NCBI GenBank assembly: GCA_020029455.1
Contig: JAIBJH010000006.1
Coordinates: forward strand, 1 to 27,269
DNA length: 27,269 nucleotides
From: Hyphomicrobiales bacterium
GTDB lineage: Bacteria > Pseudomonadota > Alphaproteobacteria > Rhizobiales > Aestuariivirgaceae
Reading direction: 5' to 3'
Below the pieces are notes generated by a model. The model worked only from the letters and a program-made list of their open reading frames with translations. It had not been told where the DNA came from and did not search any database. A program made the position numbers and the translations under genes. Below are positions 14,322-22,828 of the stretch, piece after piece; position 1 is the stretch's first letter; every line of letters begins with the position of its first letter.

Positions 14322-16517
14322 TTGGCCAAGAAGCCGGTATGGTCATTGCCGGAAAGTGAAATAGCCGCCATCGTTGCTGGCGTTCACAGCAATCCCTTTG
14401 CCGTTCTCGGCCTCCATCAATCCGGCAATGACTGGATCGTCCGGGCTTTCATTCCAGGTGCAGAAGAAATGGAAGCGCAGACGCTTGATGGACAGCGATT
14501 GGACTCCCTCACTCACCGGCACGATTCCGGGTTCTTTGAAGGTAAAGTTTCAGTCAGTTCGCGCCAGCCGCTGAAGTTGGCCTGCAGGAACACTGGCGGA
14601 AGCTGGATAATCACCGACACCTATTCCTTCGGTCCAGTTCTCGGCCCCATGGACGATTATTATATGGGCGAGGGCAATCACTTGCGCCTTCATGAAAAAC
14701 TCGGCGCCCATCCCATGCAGCACGAAGGCGCCGATGGCGTGCATTTCGCCGTTTGGGCACCCAATGCATCACGTGTTTCAGTCGTTGGAGACTTCAACGG
14801 CTGGGACGGCCGCCGCCATGTCATGCGTCTGCGCGGTGAAACGGGCGTCTGGGAAATCTTTGTGCCGGATGCTCATGTCGGCCATGGCTACAAGTTTGAA
14901 CTTTTGGGACGCGACAACAACCGCCTGCCCGTCAAATCAGATCCGTTCGCTCTCGAAAGTGAGTTGCGCCCCGCCACTGCATCGAAAGTCACAGGACCTC
15001 TGAGTGTCGAATGGACCGATGCCGCCTACCTTCAAGAGCGCGGCAAGCGCGACGCAAGACGCTCGCCCATGTCCATCTATGAAGTTCATCTGGGATCGTG
15101 GCGGCGCGGCGAGGGCCACGGCTTCCTCGACTATGACGCGTTTGCGCGAGAACTAGTGTCCTATACAAAGGACATGGGTTTCACCCACCTCGAATTCCTG
15201 CCCGTATCGGAACATCCCTTTGACCCGTCCTGGGGCTATCAGCCAACCGGGCTCTACGCACCTACTTCGCGCTTCGGCGATCCCTCCGGGTTTGCACGGC
15301 TTGTAAACGCCGCCCATGCCGCTGGCCTCGGTGTGATCCTCGATTGGGTTCCAGCCCACTTCCCAACTGATGAGCACGGCCTTGCCCGCTTCGATGGCAC
15401 GGCGCTCTACGAGCATGAAGACCCGCGCCAGGGCTATCATCCCGACTGGAACACCGCGATCTACAATTTCGGGCGGAAAGAAGTGGAAAGCTTCCTCCTC
15501 AACAACGCTCTCTATTGGCCGGGCAAGTTTCACATCGACGGACTGCGCGTCGATGCCGTGGCCTCCATGCTCTACCTCGACTATTCACGAAAAGAGGGCG
15601 AATGGATCCCCAACAAATATGGTGGGCGGGAGAATCTTGAGGCCATCAAGTTCCTGCAGCGCGTGAACCACGAAATCTATGGCCAGCATCCCGGCATGGT
15701 TACGATTGCTGAAGAGTCGACAGCCTTCCCCGGTGTCTCAAAACCCACCAACAGCGGTGGCCTTGGCTTCGGTTTCAAGTGGAACATGGGCTTCATGCAC
15801 GACACGCTGTCCTACATGACGCGCGAGGCCATTCACCGGAAGTACCATCAGAATGAATTGACCTTTGGCTTGCTCTATGCCTTCTCGGAGAACTTCGTGC
15901 TGCCACTCTCCCACGACGAAGTGGTGCACGGCAAGGGTTCACTCCTGAACAAGATGTCAGGCGATGACTGGCAAAAATTCGCAACGCTCCGCGCCTACTA
16001 TGCCTTCATGTGGGCCTATCCCGGCAAGAAATTGCTCTTCATGGGCCAGGAATTTGCCCAGCGCGCCGAGTGGAACCATGGGCAAAGCCTTGACTGGCAT
16101 CTTCTGGAACATGACTCCCATCGCGGCGTGCAATCGGTGCTGCGCGATCTCAACAAACTCTACATATCAGTTCCTGCCCTCCACGCCCGTGACTGCGAAG
16201 GCGAGGGTTTTGAGTGGATGAATGCCGACGACGCGGAGAACTCCGTGTTTTCCTGGGCGCGCCATGATGGAACAGGCGGCCCCATTGTCGTCTGCGTCAG
16301 CAATTTCACGCCGGTGAAGCGCGAGGGTTATGTGGTTCCCTTCCCGAAGGGCGGCCATTGGCGCGAGATCATGAACACAGATGCCCAACAATACTGGGGC
16401 TCAGGTGCAGGTAACATGGGCGGCATTGAAGCCTCCGAAGGACCATTGGGCGGCAAGCCCGCCTCTGCAAGCTTGACCCTGCCCCCACTTGCCACGGTCT
16501 ATTTCATGTCTGAATGA
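14322..16517 (+). CDS. glgB: 1,4-alpha-glucan branching enzyme GlgB
   Basis: A 731-residue GH13 (subfamily 9) enzyme that makes alpha-1,6 branches in glycogen. The N-terminal half carries a second carbohydrate-binding-like module (NPFAVLGLHQ) and the CBM48 domain (GVHFAVWAPNASRVSVVGDFNGWDGR). The catalytic barrel follows, with GLRVDAVASMLYLDYSR (nucleophile Asp, encoded at 15552), TIAEESTAFPGVS (acid/base Glu, encoded at 15711) and LPLSHDEVVHGKGSL. No ATG or GTG exists near the start. Two in-frame TTG codons, 14316 and 14322, are possible, and 14322 is preferred because GAGAGGG lies eight bases upstream. The alternative adds two residues. Length is typical for GlgB with both N-terminal modules. 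It sits between glgP and glgC. Confidence 0.95.
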   Translation: MAKKPVWSLPESEIAAIVAGVHSNPFAVLGLHQSGNDWIVRAFIPGAEEMEAQTLDGQRLDSLTHRHDSGFFEGKVSVSSRQPLKLACRNTGGSWIITDTYSFGPVLGPMDDYYMGEGNHLRLHEKLGAHPMQHEGADGVHFAVWAPNASRVSVVGDFNGWDGRRHVMRLRGETGVWEIFVPDAHVGHGYKFELLGRDNNRLPVKSDPFALESELRPATASKVTGPLSVEWTDAAYLQERGKRDARRSPMSIYEVHLGSWRRGEGHGFLDYDAFARELVSYTKDMGFTHLEFLPVSEHPFDPSWGYQPTGLYAPTSRFGDPSGFARLVNAAHAAGLGVILDWVPAHFPTDEHGLARFDGTALYEHEDPRQGYHPDWNTAIYNFGRKEVESFLLNNALYWPGKFHIDGLRVDAVASMLYLDYSRKEGEWIPNKYGGRENLEAIKFLQRVNHEIYGQHPGMVTIAEESTAFPGVSKPTNSGGLGFGFKWNMGFMHDTLSYMTREAIHRKYHQNELTFGLLYAFSENFVLPLSHDEVVHGKGSLLNKMSGDDWQKFATLRAYYAFMWAYPGKKLLFMGQEFAQRAEWNHGQSLDWHLLEHDSHRGVQSVLRDLNKLYISVPALHARDCEGEGFEWMNADDAENSVFSWARHDGTGGPIVVCVSNFTPVKREGYVVPFPKGGHWREIMNTDAQQYWGSGAGNMGGIEASEGPLGGKPASASLTLPPLATVYFMSE

Positions 16518-16543
16518 TAAGAAGAATTTGACGGGAGGAATTT

Positions 16544-17806
16544 ATGGCCGAGAAGAAGAGCCACGCACCGCTTTCACGCGATACGATGGCCTATGTGCTG
16601 GCTGGTGGCCGTGGGTCGCGCCTCATGGAACTCACAGACCGGCGCGCCAAGCCGGCGGTGCCCTTCGGCGGCAAGTCCCGTATCATCGACTTTGCCCTTT
16701 CCAATGCGCTGAATTCCGGCATCCGCCGCTTTGCAGTCGCCACTCAATATAAGGCCCACAGCTTGATCCGTCACATGCAGCGCGGCTGGAACTTCTTGCG
16801 CCCCGAACGCAATGAGGGCTTCGACATCTTGCCCGCCAGCCAGCGCGTCTCGGAAGACCAGTGGTACGCCGGCACCGCCGATGCCGTTTACCAAAACCTC
16901 GACATTATCCTGACCTCCAAACCCAGATTCATCATTATCCTGGCAGGTGATCACATCTACAAGATGGACTACGAACTCATGCTGCAACAGCATGTGAATT
17001 CGGGGGCCGATGTGACGATCGGCTGCCTAGAAGTACCGCGCATGGAGGCGGTGGGCTTCGGCGTCATGGCGATCAATGAAAAGTTTCAGATCACGGCCTT
17101 CGTCGAGAAGCCGAAAGATCCGCCTCACGTGCCCGGCAACCCCGACGTGGCGCTCGCCTCCATGGGTATCTATGTTTTTGAAACGGATTTCCTCGCAGGG
17201 CTTCTCCGCCGCGATGCCGCAGATAAGAAATCCAGCCGAGATTTCGGCAAAGACATCATCCCCTATGTGGTGAAGAATGGCAAAGCCATCGCCCATCTGT
17301 TTTCACAGTCCTGCGTGCGCAGTGACTTGGAAGGAGAACCCTATTGGCGCGATGTAGGCACCGTCGACGCCTACTGGGAGGCAAACGTCGACCTGACCGC
17401 AACTGTGCCAGCTCTTGATCTCTACGACCAGGATTGGCCCATCTGGACTTATTCGGAAGTAACGCCGCCTGCGAAATTCGTGCACGACACGGAAGGCCGC
17501 CGCGGCGTTGCCATCTCCTCGCTGGTCTCCGGCGGCTGCATCGTGTCGGGCGCGGCCATCCGTGACACGCTCTTGTTCACCGGCGTGCGCGTCAACTCCT
17601 TCTCAAATCTGGAAAGCGCCGTGGTCCTTCCGCGTGTCACCATCGGTCGCAATGCCTCGCTCAAGCGCGTGGTGATCGATTCCGATGTTGTCATTCCGGA
17701 AGGGCTGGTTGTCGGCGAGGACCCAGAGTTGGATGCCAAGCGCTTCAGGCGCACGGAAAATGGCGTCGTGCTCATCACCAAACCCATGATTGACCGGCTG
17801 GGCTGA
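16544..17806 (+). CDS. glgC: Glucose-1-phosphate adenylyltransferase GlgC
   Basis: A 420-residue enzyme that forms ADP-glucose from ATP and glucose-1-phosphate, the committed step of glycogen synthesis. It opens with AYVLAGGRGSRLMELTDRRA, the nucleotide-binding loop, followed by KPAVPFGGKSRIIDFALSNA. Other family marks are YAGTADAVYQNLDII, IILAGDHIYKMDY, FVEKP and EPYWRDVGTVDAYWEAN. The C-terminal part is the left-handed beta-helix domain used for allosteric control (SLVSGGCIVSGAAIRDTLLF). The start is well defined by GGGAGGAA ahead of ATG 16544. Its TGA overlaps the glgA start by one base, so the two are translationally coupled. Alphaproteobacterial GlgC enzymes are usually activated by fructose-6-phosphate or pyruvate. 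That is family knowledge and not visible here. Confidence 0.96.
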   Translation: MAEKKSHAPLSRDTMAYVLAGGRGSRLMELTDRRAKPAVPFGGKSRIIDFALSNALNSGIRRFAVATQYKAHSLIRHMQRGWNFLRPERNEGFDILPASQRVSEDQWYAGTADAVYQNLDIILTSKPRFIIILAGDHIYKMDYELMLQQHVNSGADVTIGCLEVPRMEAVGFGVMAINEKFQITAFVEKPKDPPHVPGNPDVALASMGIYVFETDFLAGLLRRDAADKKSSRDFGKDIIPYVVKNGKAIAHLFSQSCVRSDLEGEPYWRDVGTVDAYWEANVDLTATVPALDLYDQDWPIWTYSEVTPPAKFVHDTEGRRGVAISSLVSGGCIVSGAAIRDTLLFTGVRVNSFSNLESAVVLPRVTIGRNASLKRVVIDSDVVIPEGLVVGEDPELDAKRFRRTENGVVLITKPMIDRLG

Positions 17807-19245
17807 TGCAGGTTCTTTCTGTCACCTCCGAGGTATTTCCGCTCATCAAGACGGGCGGGCTCGCTGATGTCACCGGCGCCCTGCCTGCCGCGCTGAAGCA
17901 TCACGATGTTTCCATGACAACGCTGTTGCCCGGCTATCCGGCGGTAATGCAGGCACTGGAGAATTCAGAGACACGCCACACAGACAAGAACCTCTTCGGC
18001 GGCGAAGCGAAGCTACTCAGTGGCAAGGCCAAGGACCTCAATTTGCTTGTCCTGGATGCGCCGCATTTATTTGCGCGGCCCGGCAACCCCTATTCCGGCG
18101 CAGACGGCAAGGACTGGCCTGACAATGCCCAGCGTTTTGCCGCGCTCTCTCGTGTTGCATCGGAAGTAGCGCTTGGCCGCGTTGGCAAGCATAAGGTCGA
18201 TGTGCTGCATCTGCATGATTGGCAAGCGGCCCTCGCCGCTGCCTATGTGCGTTATGCCGAAGGTGTGTCCAACAAACCCGCGACTGTCGTCACGGTCCAT
18301 AACATAGCCTTTCAGGGCACATTCCCTTCTTCGGTTTTCGGCGCCTTGGGCCTTCCGCCTCACGCCTACGCCATGGATGGTGTGGAGTACTACGGCAACA
18401 TCAGCTACCTGAAAGGTGGTCTGGCGAGCGCCGATCGCATCACTACCGTCAGCCCGACCTATGCTCAGGAAATCACTACGCCGGAATTCGGCATGGGCCT
18501 TGATGGTCTCTTGCGAGAGCGGCGCGACGTTGTTTCCGGAATCGTCAACGGCATTGACGACGACACCTGGAACCCGGAGAGCGACAAGGCACTGGCCAAG
18601 ACATACAATGCAAAGTCTCTCGTAAGCCGCAGCGAAAACAAGCGCGCCCTTGAGAAGCGCCTGGACCTCGAACCCGGAGATGGCATCATCCACGGTGTCG
18701 TAAGCAGACTCACATGGCAAAAGGGTCTCGACCTTCTGGCCGAACATCTGGACTGGCTCGTTGGGACTGGCGCGCGTCTTGCCCTTATCGGCACCGGCGA
18801 AGCGGCCATTGAGGGCGCATTCAGGCAGGCAGCAGCGCGCCACAAAGGCAGGATCGGTGTGACCTTTGCCTATGATGAGGGCTTGAGCCATCTCATCCAG
18901 GGTGGCGCCGATACGATGCTCGTACCCTCGCGCTTCGAACCCTGCGGCCTCACCCAGCTTTATGGTCTGCGCTACGGCTGCGTACCAATCGTGGCGCGTA
19001 CCGGCGGTCTGGCCGATACTGTGATCGACGCCAACGTTGCCGCGCTATCATCAGGCGCAGCAACGGGTTTCCAGTTTTCTCCCATCAATGCCGACACATT
19101 GCAGACAGTCTTGACCCGCGCCCATGCGCTCTATGCCGACAGGAATGCCTGGTCAGGCTTGCAGCTTCGGGGCATGGCGCAAGATGTATCCTGGAAGGCT
19201 AGCGCTGCGGCCTATGCCGCCCTCTACAAAACTTTGGTGCAGTGA
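17806..19245 (+). CDS. glgA: Glycogen synthase GlgA (ADP-glucose type, GT5)
   Basis: A 479-residue glucosyltransferase that adds glucose from ADP-glucose to the growing alpha-1,4-glucan. The N-terminus shows the diagnostic KTGGLADVTGALP, with the ADP-glucose-binding lysine at residue 15. LHLHDWQAAL, VVTVHNIAFQGTFP and GLLRERRDVVSGIVNGIDDDTWNP follow. The C-terminal half carries SRLTWQKGLDLL and the retaining-transferase motif PSRFEPCGLTQLYGLRYG with Glu378. Length matches GT5 bacterial synthases. The ATG overlaps the glgC stop (TGATG), and the stop overlaps the pgm start in the same way, so glgC-glgA-pgm form a tightly coupled chain. Confidence 0.96.
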   Translation: MQVLSVTSEVFPLIKTGGLADVTGALPAALKHHDVSMTTLLPGYPAVMQALENSETRHTDKNLFGGEAKLLSGKAKDLNLLVLDAPHLFARPGNPYSGADGKDWPDNAQRFAALSRVASEVALGRVGKHKVDVLHLHDWQAALAAAYVRYAEGVSNKPATVVTVHNIAFQGTFPSSVFGALGLPPHAYAMDGVEYYGNISYLKGGLASADRITTVSPTYAQEITTPEFGMGLDGLLRERRDVVSGIVNGIDDDTWNPESDKALAKTYNAKSLVSRSENKRALEKRLDLEPGDGIIHGVVSRLTWQKGLDLLAEHLDWLVGTGARLALIGTGEAAIEGAFRQAAARHKGRIGVTFAYDEGLSHLIQGGADTMLVPSRFEPCGLTQLYGLRYGCVPIVARTGGLADTVIDANVAALSSGAATGFQFSPINADTLQTVLTRAHALYADRNAWSGLQLRGMAQDVSWKASAAAYAALYKTLVQ

Positions 19246-20864
19246 TGACCTTCGTCCAGACCATCCAGACCAAGCCCTTCGAAGGGCAGAAGCCCGGCAC
19301 CAGCGGCCTGCGCAAGAAGGTGAAAGTTTTTGCAGGCCCCCACTACGCCGAGAACTTCATTCAATCCGTATTCGATACCTTGAGCGGCTATCAAGATCAA
19401 ACGCTCGTCATCGGCGGTGATGGCCGCCACTTCAACAGTGAAGTCATCGTTAAGGCGATCCGCATGGCCGCAGCAAATGGCTTTGGCCGTGTGCTGGTGG
19501 GCCGCGATGGATTGCTTTCCACACCTGCCGCCTCGAACATTATCCGCAAGAACAACGCCTTTGGTGGCCTCATTCTCTCTGCCTCCCACAATCCCGGAGG
19601 ACCCGATGGTGACTTCGGCATCAAGTACAACGCCAGCAATGGCGGACCCGCGCCAGAAAAACTCACGGATGCAATCTATGCCCGCACGCAGGCCATCACA
19701 TCTTACAAAACCATGGATGGCACTGTTGATCTTGCAAGGATCGGCGCGTCCACGCTTGGAAGCATGACGGTTGAGGTGATCGATCCTGTCGACGACTACG
19801 CCGTATTGATGCAGTCGCTTTTCGACTTCGATGCCATCAGCGCTCTTTTCAAATCTGGCTTCTCCATGAAATTTGACGGCATGAGCGCCATCACGGGACC
19901 TTACGCCTCGCGGATTCTGGAGGGCATGCTGGGCGGGAAGTCCGGAACTGTAATGAACGGAACACCGCTTCCCGATTTCGGTGGCCATCACCCAGACCCC
20001 AATCTCGTCCACGCCAGGGAACTTGTGGATCTTGTCATGCCGCCAGGCGGACCGGATTTCGGCGCGGCCTCTGATGGTGATGGCGACCGCAACCTGATCA
20101 TCGGCCGCGGGATGTATGTGACGCCGTCTGATTCACTTGCCATCATTGCCGCCAACGCCACACTGGCGCCCGGCTACGCCACGGGCCTTGTAGGCGTGGC
20201 CCGCTCCATGCCTACGAGTGGCGCTGCCGACCGCGTGGCAGCGAAGCTCGGCATCAAGTGTTTCGAAACACCGACCGGGTGGAAATTCTTTGGCAATCTT
20301 CTTGATGCCGGGCTTGCGACAGTTTGCGGTGAGGAAAGTTTTGGAACCGGCTCGAACCATGTGCGCGAGAAAGATGGCCTCTGGGCGGTGCTCATGTGGC
20401 TCAACATCCTCGCCCACCGCAAGGAAAGTGTGTACGACATTGTCACCCACCACTGGCGCGATTACGGCCGCAATTTCTATACGCGCCACGACTACGAGGA
20501 AGTGGAGTCGGACGCCGCCAACAGGCTAATCAAGAATCTGCGCGACTCTTTGCCAAAGCTGGCCGGCCAGCATGACATCAGCAAGGCTGACGATTTTGCT
20601 TATGATGATCCAGTCGATGGCTCCTCAACAAAGAACCAGGGCATCCGTCTGATCTTCGAGAATGGCAGCCGCATCGTATATCGCCTGTCAGGTACGGGAA
20701 CGGCAGGCGCCACCTTACGAGTCTACGTTGAAAGTTACGAAGCCGACACCGCAAAGCACAACCAGGACCCACAGGTTGCACTGGCACCCCTCATCAAATT
20801 AGCCCGCAGCATTCCGGACATTGCCAAACACACCGGCCGCTTCGAACCCACGGTGATCACCTGA
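19245..20864 (+). CDS. pgm: Alpha-D-glucose phosphate-specific phosphoglucomutase
   Basis: A 539-residue enzyme that interconverts glucose-6-phosphate and glucose-1-phosphate, supplying GlgC and consuming the GlgP product. It begins TIQTKPFEGQKPGTSGLRKKV, the sugar-phosphomutase N-terminus. The phosphoserine loop is LILSASHNPGGPDGDFGIKYN (Ser114). The metal-binding loop is ASDGDGDRNLIIG, and GEESFGTGSNHVREKDGLWA and RLSGTGTAGATLRVY mark the sugar and phosphate sites. A GTG directly before the ATG (19242) is an alternative start, but ATG 19245 overlaps the glgA stop by one base as elsewhere in this operon. The gene order glgC-glgA-pgm is typical of rhizobia. The 3' end overlaps the probable CTG start of glgX by four bases. 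Confidence 0.95.
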   Translation: MTFVQTIQTKPFEGQKPGTSGLRKKVKVFAGPHYAENFIQSVFDTLSGYQDQTLVIGGDGRHFNSEVIVKAIRMAAANGFGRVLVGRDGLLSTPAASNIIRKNNAFGGLILSASHNPGGPDGDFGIKYNASNGGPAPEKLTDAIYARTQAITSYKTMDGTVDLARIGASTLGSMTVEVIDPVDDYAVLMQSLFDFDAISALFKSGFSMKFDGMSAITGPYASRILEGMLGGKSGTVMNGTPLPDFGGHHPDPNLVHARELVDLVMPPGGPDFGAASDGDGDRNLIIGRGMYVTPSDSLAIIAANATLAPGYATGLVGVARSMPTSGAADRVAAKLGIKCFETPTGWKFFGNLLDAGLATVCGEESFGTGSNHVREKDGLWAVLMWLNILAHRKESVYDIVTHHWRDYGRNFYTRHDYEEVESDAANRLIKNLRDSLPKLAGQHDISKADDFAYDDPVDGSSTKNQGIRLIFENGSRIVYRLSGTGTAGATLRVYVESYEADTAKHNQDPQVALAPLIKLARSIPDIAKHTGRFEPTVIT

Positions 20865-22753
20865 AGTTTCACGTCCGAAACGCCAAGGCCAAGCCATTTC
20901 CGCTTGGCCTGACGCCCCGCGATGGCGGCGCCAATATTGCCGTCCATTCCACAAGCGCCAGCCACATAGATCTGTGCCTATTCGATGAGTCTGGCGTTCA
21001 GCAATGGCATCATCGGTTCACGCGCCGTGAAGGCGACATCCATTTCATGTTTGTCGAGGGCATTACCGAAGGCCAGCACTACGGCTTGCGTGCCCATGGT
21101 CTCTACGATCCGGCGGCCGGCCATCACTTTGACCATCACAAACTGCTGCTTGATCCTTACGCCAGGGCTATTTCGGCGCCGTTCCAATACGCACCGCCTC
21201 TCTCCCGTCACGGAGCGGAAACAGCGCATCTGGTGGCAAAGGCCATCGCCACGGCCGATATACCTGCGATACAGCCCCGCACACCACATCAGCCGAGACT
21301 GATTTACGAATTGAATGTCCGCGCCTTCACTATGCGGCACCCGGATGTTCCGAATGCGAAACGCGGCACCATTGCAGCCCTCGCAGAACCCGCGATCATC
21401 AAGCACTTCAAATCTATCGGCGCTGACACTATCGAACTCATGCCGATTTCGGCATGGATCGATGAACGCCATCTCGTCAATCTCGGCTTGCGCAATGCAT
21501 GGGGCTACAATCCAGTTTCCTTCTTTTCTATTGATCCGCGCCTTGCGCCCGGTGGGCTGACGGAACTGCGTGAAACTGTTTCGATGTTGCATGGGCACGG
21601 CATCAATGTATTGCTCGATGTAGTCTTCAACCACACCGGCGAAGGCGACGCCTTGGGCCCCTGCCTTTCGCTCAGAGGACTCGACAACAAGGGCTACTAC
21701 CGCCTCTTCCACGGCGCTTATGTGAACGATGCAGGCACAGGCAATACGCTGGCGCTGGATCGGCCACATAACGTCAATCTCGTTGTGGATGCCTTGCGTC
21801 ATTGGGTGACGGCCTGCGGAGTCGATGGTTTCCGTTTCGACCTCGCAACGGTCGTGGGCCGTGATGGCGACGGCTTTGATCCGGACGCCCCACTGTTCAG
21901 CGAGATCAATACCGATCCCGTCCTCTCTTCGCGCATCCTGATTGCCGAACCCTGGGATGTTGGTCCCAACGGCTACCAGCTCGGAAATTTTCCCGCCAAC
22001 TGGTACGAATGGAATGACCGCTATCGCGATGATGTGCGGCGCTTCTTTCGTGGCGATGGCTGGTCAGCCAATGCGCTGGCAACACGGCTTGCCGGGTCAT
22101 CAGACATTTTCACAAGCAAGGGCCGGCCGTCGCGCTCTATAAATTTCATCGCCGCCCATGATGGCTTCACGCTCGCGGACCTCTTGAAGTATGACCACAA
22201 GCACAATGAAATGAATGGCGAAGGCAATCGTGACGGCAAGAACCATGAAGTTACTTGCATCGGCAGCAATGCCCGCGCCCTTCTTGCCACGCTCCTTCTC
22301 TCGCGCGGCACGCCTATGATCACCGCCGGAGACGAATTTGGCCGCACCCAGAAGGGCAACAACAACGCCTATGCCCAGGACAACGAGATCACCTGGCTGG
22401 ACTGGGACCATGCCGACCATACACTGGCCGAAACCGTTGGCCGGCTCATGATCCTCCGCAAACAGCTCGCGGATGTATTAGAAGACAAGTTCCTCACCAA
22501 TGGCAACGCCACCTGGTATGGTGCCGACGGTAAGCCCAAAAATTGGGACGACTCTTCCAAGCGCATATTGACGCTCGTTGTGACAACAAATGTCAGGCGG
22601 ATCGCCATTCATGTCTCAGCCGCACCATCGCCGATACCAATGGCTGTTCCATCTTCGCCGGGACACAATTGGAAAGAACTATTCTCCACCAATGAGGCGA
22701 CGTTCAACCATCCGCATGTCGTGTCGGTGTTCATGGAACAACCAGCATTGTGA
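20861..22753 (+). CDS. glgX: Glycogen debranching enzyme GlgX, apparently starting at CTG
   Basis: GlgX removes the short alpha-1,6 branches left by GlgP. The conserved core has VLLDVVFNHTGEGD, GFRFDLATVVGRDGDGFDP with nucleophile Asp (encoded at 21839), LIAEPWDVGPNGYQLGNFP with acid/base Glu (encoded at 21947) and FIAAHDGFTLADLL. The first in-frame ATG (21047) falls inside the conserved N-terminal domain. Reading upstream in frame gives AKPFPLGLTPRDGGANIAVH, SHIDLCLFDESG and GDIHFMFVEGITEG, which is the expected GlgX CBM48-like start. The frame is open back to a stop at 20729 but has no ATG, GTG or TTG. CTG at 20861 overlaps the pgm stop as CTGA and yields 630 residues, near the usual size. 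A CTG start, or an altered ATG, is inferred. Confidence 0.85.
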   Translation: MKFHVRNAKAKPFPLGLTPRDGGANIAVHSTSASHIDLCLFDESGVQQWHHRFTRREGDIHFMFVEGITEGQHYGLRAHGLYDPAAGHHFDHHKLLLDPYARAISAPFQYAPPLSRHGAETAHLVAKAIATADIPAIQPRTPHQPRLIYELNVRAFTMRHPDVPNAKRGTIAALAEPAIIKHFKSIGADTIELMPISAWIDERHLVNLGLRNAWGYNPVSFFSIDPRLAPGGLTELRETVSMLHGHGINVLLDVVFNHTGEGDALGPCLSLRGLDNKGYYRLFHGAYVNDAGTGNTLALDRPHNVNLVVDALRHWVTACGVDGFRFDLATVVGRDGDGFDPDAPLFSEINTDPVLSSRILIAEPWDVGPNGYQLGNFPANWYEWNDRYRDDVRRFFRGDGWSANALATRLAGSSDIFTSKGRPSRSINFIAAHDGFTLADLLKYDHKHNEMNGEGNRDGKNHEVTCIGSNARALLATLLLSRGTPMITAGDEFGRTQKGNNNAYAQDNEITWLDWDHADHTLAETVGRLMILRKQLADVLEDKFLTNGNATWYGADGKPKNWDDSSKRILTLVVTTNVRRIAIHVSAAPSPIPMAVPSSPGHNWKELFSTNEATFNHPHVVSVFMEQPAL

Positions 22754-22784
22754 CTCTTCAAAATCCAATTGCATGTTCCCTTCC

Positions 22785-22817
22785 GGTTACGCTACACAAG
22801 TAACCAACTGGTAACTT
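22785..22817. promoter_or_regulatory. Inverted repeats between glgX and the GMC oxidoreductase
   Basis: The 75-base gap before the GMC gene holds an imperfect 20-bp palindrome, AAGTAACCAACTGGTAACTT (22798-22817, 8 of 10 positions paired). It overlaps a second inverted repeat, GGTTAC (22785-22790) with GTAACC (22800-22805). The position, 11 to 30 bases ahead of the ATG at 22829, fits an operator for the next three genes or an mRNA hairpin marking the operon boundary. No clear promoter boxes were found. Confidence 0.3.
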
Positions 22818-22828
22818 GCGGGCTTGCC

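Noticed and set aside
19224..20012. Long antisense open frames inside the glycogen genes (also 18067-18891)
   Set aside because: They show no family resemblance and lie opposite well-supported genes. Such frames are common in GC-rich coding sequence.
21047..22753. glgX starting at the first ATG (21047)
   Set aside because: The upstream in-frame sequence encodes conserved GlgX N-terminal residues, so this start would truncate the protein.
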